From Hypsibius dujardini (lineage: Eukaryota; Tardigrada; Eutardigrada; Parachela; Hypsibiidae): a stretch of DNA of 26,632 nucleotides. This document shows, piece after piece, positions 20,148 to 26,632 of the stretch; position 1 is the first letter of the stretch, and each line of letters begins with the position of its first letter. The position numbers were made by a program, and so were the translations under genes. Under the pieces are notes generated by a model that ran no database searches, was not told where the DNA came from, and worked only from the letters and a program-made list of their open reading frames with translations. The DNA is taken from contig LRSR01002455.1 of the NCBI GenBank assembly GCA_001579985.1, forward strand, positions 1-26,632, written 5' to 3'.

Positions 20148-23100
20148 GTAAGTGAAGGTATGTCCCCCATCGAGGTTTATTTTAATCGTATAAACTTCTC
20201 AGATGTAAATGTCTGTCTGTATTTATGTATGCCGCTGTTTCTGTGCATGTTTCGTTTAAGTGTCTTTGTTTGTGTCTGCGTCTGTGTCTCGGTCGGTACC
20301 TCTCTGCGTAGGCACCTTTGCGTGCCTTCTCATTAGTTGATATTTCTTTGTTTTAGTACCTCCGTTACCTTGAGTCCCACGTCGGAGCGAACCTGAGTCT
20401 TTACCGCAGTCTGACCTATACGGTCCTATCGTGGCTTATCCTTCACATCTCAGCCTGTTTGTGGTATCTAATACCATGCCATACGTGGAGTAATATTCGC
20501 GATGGAATGCGCTTGTGCTCGGCTCCCTCGTGGATATACGGGGGCTATTACATCGAAGCCAATATTATGGGATCGTGGCCTAAACCCGATCAAGCCTTCT
20601 CTCTCTATAATTTGACGCTATTCGAGTCTTCGTGGAACATTTACAATGGCAGTTTCGACCACGGACTGGGCAAGGGCTACAGGCCTATACAGGATTGGGT
20701 AGTCATCAATGCCACCACTGCGCAAGTCTACATGTACTCTCTCTACTTCACCATCAGCACGGCGACCACAGTTGGGTAAGAGCCAGGGAGCACATAAACA
20801 GCATTATAACAGCGCTCGCGCTCGGTATAACTTGGCAAAATTCACAATTCTTATTCAAACAAAATTTTGACCATTTTTATACTGAAAATAGTATTTCGCT
20901 CTAAAGATTTGCAGAATCCCAAATTCATTTTCAACTGACAAGGGGTCGGAACGGGTCATGACACCCCGATTTCCTGAATTTTTTTTGCGAATAGTTGCGG
21001 TTTCAGAACAAAATAAGGAAGAAAATTCCCGCACCACGTTGTGTTATGGCCCGATTATGATTGATCAGTGTGTTATTCTTCTTCCTTATTTTTTTCTCAA
21101 ACCGCGGATGTGATTGCGGTTGATTCCAAGATTTTTGACACCTGCCCATTTCAAATTTAATCTGAAATCGATTGCCATTAGCAGAATCTTTTTCGGATGC
21201 CAGGGGGCGGAGCTATGGGTCATTTCTGCAACATAACTCGGAAGCCTAGATTGAAACTAGCCCTTAGCTCCGCCTCCTGGCATCGAAAAACGATTCTGCT
21301 GATGTCAAGCGATTCAAAATTGAATTTGAAGTGGGCGGTTGTTAAAAATATTGCAATCAAACGTTTTCCAGAAAACAATGTTTTTACAGTGTTGGGATGT
21401 AGGGTAATCCGTTAGGAAGATCTGGAAGCTTTCGATTTTGTTCCTGCCGATACCAGACCTCGAGGGCCGCTGAAATATTTTTCTAAAATCTTCATTTTAA
21501 GTCTACTATTCGCAAAAAAACTTTCAGGGAAATCGGGGTGTCATGACCCCTTCCGACCCCTTGTCAGTTAATCGATGAATGGATTTTGGAAATTTCAAAT
21601 ATCATTTTTAATTGGTCTGCGTCGAACAGTTGTCGAATAACTGGAAGTTAAGCTTTTTAAAAGTTCTTAAAAACTGAACTATTTTGAAAAAAAGTTACAT
21701 TGGCCAAGCAATCGTCTAGCTTTGATGTTTTCAGTTTAGGGGACGTTCACGGAGTGACGGTCGGCGAGCAGTTGTTCTCATTGTTCGTTCAGATGGAAGG
21801 TACCTTAGTCATCTTTGGCATGATCCAGGGCGGCATCACCTCAATGCTGACCAACTTTGATGTGAACCAGTTCCGCTTCAAGATGCGCGTGTCCGCCATC
21901 ACCCACTATCTTCGCGATCAAAATCAACCGTCCGAGTTGGTTCGGGATGTATTGTGCTTCTACCGTTACCTCTGGGAAAGGAGCCGTGGAATGTTGAGCG
22001 CCGGCTTGTTTGACCAGCTGCCGTTTGCTCTGCGTTCGGAAATTTCCATGGAATTGACCGGGCAGATTTTCGATAAAGCCCCACTCTTTATGAACATTGA
22101 CGCCAGTTTTCTCAGGTAGCAAGTTTAATTTCCCTTGAAATAGAAAGTCAATCCATCAAACAACAAACTGTTAAATTTAATTTAAAAACATATTCATAAT
22201 AAAAGTATTTATGCGAGACTAAATCTTAAACAAATTTCGATCGCGAACATGTCTTTGTGATTTTAAATAAAATCATCTTTCAAAATTGGAACATGTTCTT
22301 GACAATTTTGCATTAGACACAATAAAAAAATGTTTAAAAAGAGCATTGTTAGGATGCTGAGCCTGAAGTTCAGGCCGATGCTAGCTCTGCCGGATCAAAT
22401 TCTCATGGAGCAGGGGGAGCTATGTGACATGATGGTGTACGTGCAGAAAGGCGAGCTGGAGGTTCTAACAGACGACGACATGCAGGTGCCTCTGATGATG
22501 CTTCGCTCGGGCAAATTAATTGGAGAAATTAATTTGATTACCCGCATGCCAAGGAAGTATTCCATCCGGGCGATTGGACACTGTGATTTGGTCGTCTTAC
22601 GGACAGAGGACCTGATGGAATGTTTGCAGTCTTACCCTGAGGTGGCGGACGAGTTGAGGGTAAGCTTCGTCAACATATTTCTAAGACATCCATTGCAGCA
22701 GAGGAACCCAATTCCAGATTATTGTTTAATCGCGGGGTCTACAGTGCGCTCCATTTACATTGTCCCAACTTTTCAAAAATTAATTTCGCCCAGAAGGAAC
22801 GACATTCTTACTCAAAAAGTATTTTCTGTCTGATAGCCAGACATCTCAATCATTCTTTTCACTCGTTTTGGCCAAGCTCTGAGAATGTTTCGACAGTGTC
22901 CTAGACCAAACTTCTTCTACACCCGTTTTGCAATCGCTACCAGTTCGGCCATATTATTCGCCTTGTGTCTATTGCATCGCCTCTTAAAAATTGAATTTAC
23001 ACCGTAATCCATCGGGGATAAATCGGGCGAGTTCGACATCCATTCCTCCTTCATAATAAATTTTATTTTCCTATCTGTAGTGCCCGTAGAGATCCCAAGC

Positions 23101-26100
23101 TTGCAGGAAATTTCACGTTGGGTGGGGGATGGGGGTATCGACAAATTTGGCGATTTCTTTATGAGTCCTCGGATTTGATGACTCGAAGGATGATCCTATA
23201 CGAAACACTGATCCTCTTTCCTGCCAGATTTTTCTGGATTTTTTAGGAAGACGGCAAAAAGTGGTACAAATCTAAAATGCGTCCCATAATTTCAGAATTA
23301 ATTTCGCGCACCATTTTGAATTCAAAAAACGCCAACTGAAAAAATGTGTATTGCCTACAAGATTACTAAAATAAATTTTGCGTGGGATGGATTGTGGATC
23401 ACCTGATCTGGCTGGTAAAATTTTGGCGGCAAGTTGGGACAATGTAAATGGGGCGCACTGTAAACAAAATGCTTGCTGTATAAATAAGGCCATCGGGAGT
23501 GTTATCATTGATTATCAATCAATTATATTATTATACAACTCAAGTTGCAAAATCACAAATCAAAAAAGCCAAAGCGTCTCTGAAGTGGGATTTATTTAGG
23601 CAGTAAGAGTGGTCCTTGCAATACATTCGCTAAAAGTTTATTCGTCTGATAAACGGAATGCTCCAAGCAGTGATCTCAGCCTCAGCCAAGACAACGGTGT
23701 CAAACTGCGTTTCCTAGGCTAAGTAGTCTGAAATAAGTGATGATCCTTCCGCGATTCTTGACGAGGTTCAGAGATCTACAAGCGAACTAGGATAAATAAC
23801 TTGGAAAGTCCCGGAATAGCTCCTCTCACGGGAATTAAACCTCAATCAACTTGATTGCTGGTCGGCAGAAACTAGAGAGCAGAGTGTCCATTGAATACTG
23901 TATAACGATGAAGATGCAACACTCATTCCACTCACTCAAGATGATAAGACAAAGTGAAGGGAGTTACTCAGCATCACACTACCAGCCCACAACAGAACAG
24001 TGCACTAAACATTCGAAGTGTTTATTATTGAAAAGCCTCTTCAGTTGAAGTTGATTTTCTGTCTGTCGATTGAGATCACTGTTACTAGACTAGACTAAAT
24101 AACAAACAATCTTCAACCCCGCTGAAGACCAATTAAGATAAATGTGTTGACAGAGACGAGCGGAGGAGCGTGCGGGCGTGACGCCCTCTTCAGACACTCA
24201 CGAAGGAATCCTCGCCAGCAACGACACTCACGAATCAGCCCGGTTGAAGGAACACGAAGCCAACCTGTTAGTGCGCATTCGGGAGGAAGAGGATAAAATG
24301 GGCGCCAATATGAGACCGCTCATGGCGGCCTTCAAGATCCGTCGGCCTCAAGAGCAAATCAACGTCTCCGAATCCATGGAGCTCTATCGCATCCGCGATC
24401 CAATGTGCGAACTTGTGGCCTACCACACCAGCGAATTGAGCGACCAGATTAAGTCTACTTACCGCAGTATCCTTCAGCAATACCGCGATTTTAGCCTCGA
24501 CCCGGACGGACTCTTTTACTACTTTTGGGAACGGTTTATTGTCCTCCTGGTTGTGGTGACGTTTTTCATTAATACCTACATCGCCTGGTTTGAGAGCTAC
24601 TACAAGCTGCTGCAGGACAGCATCATCGGATATCTCCTTCTAACGGTATACAATTTAATGCAATATAACACTACTTCTAGTATTAGATTGCAATTTAATT
24701 TCACACCCAAAAAGGAGTAAGGGTAAAATAAGAGGAGAGCATGTCTACATCATTACGTCCCGTTATTTAACACGTATTTTTAATCAGATTGATAAGTTAG
24801 GCTCGTTTAAGGTCCGTACAAGTGAGTACCAGGACCCCTGAGGGCTAAGGTTACAAGTCCGCCTTCCCTTTTCCCTTCTTATTCCCTCTCCCTTTCAATT
24901 TTGTGATATTCAACGTTCTTTCCTAACTGGATAAATCCAAAACTGATTTTTTTACAATCCTTTAAGTTTCCTTCTCACAATATAATTGAAACCCTAAAAT
25001 AGTGGACCATTTCTGCAGGAGTGTTAAGCGAAGAAAGAGCCCTTGACTTTTTGGTCACAGCATTTACTTGACCAATGTCCGAACGTCGGCATTTTATATC
25101 TCAACATTCACAAACAGATTGGCTTTCCAAGACTATCCAGTTTCTTATAATCACTCAAGGGACATTGGTCAGCACTCGTAATATCAAATATAGCCAAAAA
25201 GTAGGACGGGGATTTGTAGCCTAAGCCACCCCTCAGGGTAGGGCCAGGGAGTGGGCAAACAAGTAAAATGCAGCTTTTTTTTAATTGAACCAAAGCAACG
25301 TCGGTCTATTGTTTTTGATCATTTTGGACCAGTGGGAGTGTGAGAGTTTCATTCCAAGACCCCCCCCCCCCGGATTTCAAAACCTGAATTTTTTAATCAC
25401 TGTTAGACCGTTCTGGCTTGTTTTAAACCAAGCATTTGCAGTTGTTAATAGGGAGCTTATATTGGACTCTGTCAAACTGCCGAATTTGATCGACAAACTC
25501 AAATTTTCAAAAATGTTTTCCAGTCTCGGGGCCTCAAAAATAGTCCCCCACATCCCCCCACAAGTTTCAAAATGATCAGAAACAATAGGCCAAATTTTGC
25601 CTCTGTGCCTCCACCCCTGGCCCTATCATGGAGGCTGATTTTTCCGACTTGGATCTTATAAAAGAGCCGCTATCGGTACAGTGATCTGTTTAGCTGCAAG
25701 CACATGATTCTAAAAATATTTCTACTAAATCTCCCGTTGAATTAAATATTCTAAAAAATGTGCGTTTTGCAATATGAGATATATCTGTGATTACGTAAGT
25801 GTACGAATGGCAATTTCTCTAGTTTCATTGTTGTACATGACTTTTGTAGGACGGAAAAGTTTAGTAAAAAAATATACAATGTCTCAAGTAGCATTGCTAG
25901 TTGATGAAGCTGCTAAGACGTATAGTACAGTACACTCAGGATAATTAATTTGAATCATGACTATGCGCCTTTCACGACAAAAGAGCAAAACTTTAGAGAG
26001 GATGTTTAGTCTTTTGACTTTAGGTTTCCTATACAATGGATGTGTTCCTTCTGCTCGATTTCGGCCTGCAGTTCTTCGTACAAATCAGCACCCCCAACGG

Positions 26101-26632
26101 AAAGATTTGCAGTCATAAAAAAATGCGAGAGGCTTACATGATGTCGTGGCGTTTCTGGTGCGACATGTGCGCCGTCCTGCCCTTGGAATTCTTTCTAGTC
26201 TTCCTCATCAGCAACAACGGCACAGTATTCTACGTTGTACAGGGCACCCCGCTGGAAGCGGACGACTTTTTCCTCTATCAAATGCAATGGATGGGCTTCC
26301 TCAAGCTTAATCGTTGCTTGAAAATCTTTGTCCTCCCGGGATTCTTCGACCGGTGGACGGATGAGTTGACCGCTTCGACAGCTGTCGTGCGACTGGTCAA
26401 GTTTACCATCTACATTCTCATCAGTTTGCAGCTGGGTGCGACCCTCTTGATTGCCTTTACATGTGGCGCTCCAGATGCTTGTCCTACCGATGCAAATTAT
26501 TTTTGGACGGCTAGCAATAAGACGCCCAATATTACAGTCGACTCGGCTAATTCCTACTGGTACACCACTGCATTGTACTATGCAGGGGTACTCCTCACCA
26601 CTACCGGATATGGCGACATTTATCCCCATAAT
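19590..26632 (+). CDS. Tandem-repeat cyclic-nucleotide-gated-type cation channel (CNGK/tetraKCNG-like), 3' partial
   Basis: Six in-phase exons: 19590-20147, 20357-20775, 21735-22115, 22317-22659, 24154-24645 and 26024-beyond the window. Together they encode one complete channel repeat (S1-S6, C-linker, CNBD), then directly a second repeat (linker, S1-S5, pore). Single CNG, HCN and EAG subunits have one repeat. Joining several in one chain is the layout of the tandem K+-selective CNG channels described in sea urchin sperm. Both pores have a GxGD filter typical of K+ channels (TVGLGD and TTGYGD), unlike animal Na+/Ca2+-conducting CNG subunits. By family it is a plasma-membrane channel opened by cGMP, with a role in sperm or ciliary signalling possible. 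The number of repeats is unknown here. The start could be Met 19590 or an acceptor just after it. Confidence 0.85.
20205..20310. repeat. Simple repeat rich in TGTCTG in channel intron 1
   Basis: Imperfect gtctgtctgta, tgtttgtgtctgcgtctgtg units inside the 209-bp intron between S4 and S5 exons. Confidence 0.6.
20357..20775 (+). CDS. Channel exon B: S5, turret and pore helix of first repeat
   Basis: Acceptor TTTGTTTTAG, donor GTT GG|GTAAGA. It encodes S5 (residues about 203-226, LTYTVLSWLILHISACLWYL), an unusually long extracellular turret of about 85 residues with sequons (NLT, NGS, NAT), and the pore helix YSLYFTISTATTVG. The intron falls inside the second Gly codon of the filter region, so the signature is completed by exon C. 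Two Cys in the turret (CHTWS, RLCS) may form a disulphide. Confidence 0.9.
20911..21590. repeat. Large foldback (imperfect palindrome) in the intron splitting the pore
   Basis: Outer arms 20911-20993 and 21507-21590 are inverted copies: AACTGACAAGGGGTCGGAA, CATGACACCCCGATTTCC and TTTTTTTGCGAATAG appear on both. Inner arms 21111-21219 and 21261-21359 pair closely as well (GCAGAATC, TTTTTCGATGCCAGG with one change, GGCGGAGCTA). A smaller nested hairpin (about 20996-21105) has arms sharing ATAAGGAAGAA. The loop is about 40 nt around 21220-21260. No transposase is present. It is consistent with a Foldback-type or MITE-like element. Confidence 0.8.
21735..22115 (+). CDS. Channel exon C: filter end, S6 and C-linker of first repeat
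   Basis: After acceptor GATGTTTTCAG the exon completes the filter (T-V-G | L-G-D), then gives S6 (EQLFSLFVQMEGTLVIFGMI, then QGGITSML) and a C-linker typical of CNG/HCN/EAG channels (FKMRVSAITHYLRDQNQPSE, and LPFALRSEISMELTGQIFDK). It ends FMNIDASFL with AG|GTAGCA, phase 2. The motif LRSEI..EL followed by PLF is the conserved end of the C-linker. Confidence 0.9.
22317..22659 (+). CDS. Channel exon D: cyclic-nucleotide-binding domain of first repeat
   Basis: The beta-roll and phosphate-binding cassette are clear: MLALPDQILMEQGELCDMMV, then VQKGELEVL, then GKLIGEINLITRMPRKYSIR, then DLVVLRTEDLMECL and the start of the C-helix. The donor is AGG|GTAAGC, phase 0. The Glu of G-E and the phosphate-contacting Arg are kept, but the usual R-T-A after it reads R-K-Y here. 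The acceptor is uncertain: CATTAG (exon from 22317) has the better tract but adds about eight residues, while AAAAAGAG (from 22344) fits the family length better. Both are in phase. Confidence 0.85.
22740..23462 (-). mobile_element. Deletion derivative of a mariner element with 30-bp terminal inverted repeats
   Basis: Termini 22742-22771 and 23431-23460 are inverted repeats of 30 bp differing at one base (CAGTGCGC, T or C, then CCATTTACATTGTCCCAACT). Each is flanked by TA (22740-22741, 23461-23462). On the minus strand the interior keeps transposase pieces. They are an N-terminus (MVREINSEIMGRILDLY, near 23305), a helix-turn-helix (PTQREISCKLGISTGTTDRK, near 23125) fused directly to the third catalytic block (SNSPDLSPMDYGVN), and a C-terminal piece (NILRAWPKRVKRMIE). 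The centre with the first two catalytic acids is missing. It sits about 80 bp after the CNBD exon, in the intron. Confidence 0.9.
22917..23305 (-). pseudogene. Internally deleted mariner transposase
   Basis: The DNA-binding region is joined to the segment around the last catalytic Asp (NSPDLSPMDY, followed by FKRRCNRHKANNMAEL). The catalytic core between them is absent, and there are frame breaks near 23245 and 22920. Mariner-type enzymes use NSPDLxPxDY at the third catalytic position, which separates this element from the Tc1-like one at 7338 (NPIENLWG). Confidence 0.85.
23463..24153. other. Remainder of the channel intron after the mariner element
   Basis: No exon or further transposon end is seen before the acceptor at 24152-24153. 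Open frames such as 23851-24048 have no features. Confidence 0.5.
24154..24645 (+). CDS. Channel exon E: inter-repeat linker, S1 and start of S2 of second repeat
   Basis: Acceptor GTGTTGACAG, donor ACG|GTATAC, both phase 0; 164 residues. It starts with a basic then low-complexity linker containing two copies of the motif (S/N)DTHE (SSDTHEGILASNDTHES). A charged helix follows (RLKEHEANLLVRIREEEDKM), then a cytoplasmic segment and S1 (RFIVLLVVVTFFINTYIAWF), ending at the start of S2 (IIGYLLLT). Because it continues in phase from the CNBD exon, the second repeat is part of the same polypeptide. Confidence 0.85.
24834..25237. repeat. Foldback in the second-repeat intron (left of two)
   Basis: Outer arms 24836-24863 (CCCTGAGGGCTAAGGTTACA and onward) and 25201-25237 (reverse complement CCCTGAGGGGTGGCTTAGGC and onward) are inverted copies with small gaps. 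Inner arms 25069-25080 (TGACCAATGTCC) and 25160-25171 pair perfectly. The middle is more diverged. Confidence 0.6.
25238..25626. repeat. Foldback in the second-repeat intron (right of two)
   Basis: The left arm includes TAGGGCCAGGGAGTGGG (25238-25254) and GGTCTATTGTTTTTGATCAT (from 25302). The right arm reads, on the other strand, ATAGGGCCAGGGGTGGAGGC and TGGCCTATTGTTTCTGATCA (25566-25626). The arms extend inward through G/C-rich stretches, including a C homopolymer near 25361-25372. It directly abuts the preceding foldback. Confidence 0.65.
26024..26632 (+). CDS. Channel exon F: S2-S5 and pore of second repeat, cut by window end
   Basis: Acceptor TTTTGACTTTAG, phase 0; at least 203 residues. 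S2 (MDVFLLLDFGLQFFVQIS), a short loop, S3 (WCDMCAVLPLEFFLVFLIS), then an S4-like segment with very few basic residues (MGFLKLNRCLKIFVLPGFF), S5 (LVKFTIYILISLQLGATLLI) and a turret with sequons (NKT, NIT). The pore ends LYYAGVLLTTTGYGDIYPHN, a canonical K+-channel filter. The exon is open at the window edge; S6 and the second CNBD should follow. Confidence 0.9.

Noticed and set aside
21197-21415. Open frame inside the pore intron
   Set aside because: It lies within the palindrome arms and loop; no protein features.
22660-22833. C-terminal continuation of the CNBD frame
   Set aside because: A strong donor (AGG|GTAAGC) ends the exon at 22659, and the continuation runs into the mariner terminal repeat.
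1-26632. tRNA, rRNA, CRISPR or bacterial operon features
   Set aside because: No tRNA cloverleaf, rRNA-like block, regular spaced repeat array or operon-like gene packing was seen.

Overview
The window looks like a piece of an animal nuclear genome, most likely a flatworm or another lophotrochozoan. This is an inference from intron-split genes with GT..AG junctions, a fatty acid-binding protein (FABP) resembling flatworm members, DNA-transposon debris and T/G/C-rich simple repeats. No bacterial or viral gene organisation is visible. Coding is sparse and the spaces hold decayed or non-autonomous transposons and large inverted repeats.

Left third (1-6200). The 3' end of a minus-strand gene for a single-pass membrane protein occupies exons at 66-247, 339-533 and 2396-2869, with a probable upstream exon at 5587-5803. 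A complete four-exon FABP gene lies on the plus strand at 4053-5052, followed by a poly(A) signal. A plus-strand orphan exon ends at 6171.

Middle (7300-19000). A decayed Tc1/mariner element lies at 7338-9273, a 147-bp TA-flanked MITE at 10915-11061 and a 217-bp hAT-type MITE at 13252-13468. Between them are unrecognised coding pieces: plus-strand exons near 11391-11698, a minus-strand exon at 11809-12717 with one in-frame stop, a 165-codon plus-strand frame at 14879-15376, and a minus-strand coding remnant at 17940-18955 spread over several frames.

Right third (19590-26632). The main gene is a plus-strand cyclic-nucleotide-gated-type channel in which at least two complete or near-complete channel repeats are joined in one polypeptide. 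The first repeat has S1-S6, a pore reading TVGLGD, a C-linker and a cyclic-nucleotide-binding domain (CNBD). The second has S1-S5 and a pore reading TTGYGD, and runs off the window. All exon junctions are in phase. This is the layout of the tandem K+-selective CNG channels (CNGK / tetraKCNG) known from sea urchin sperm. Its introns hold a foldback of about 700 bp, a deleted mariner element with nearly identical 30-bp terminal repeats, and two adjacent foldbacks.

Exon boundaries were read by eye from splice consensus, phase and protein sense. No alignment or search was run.
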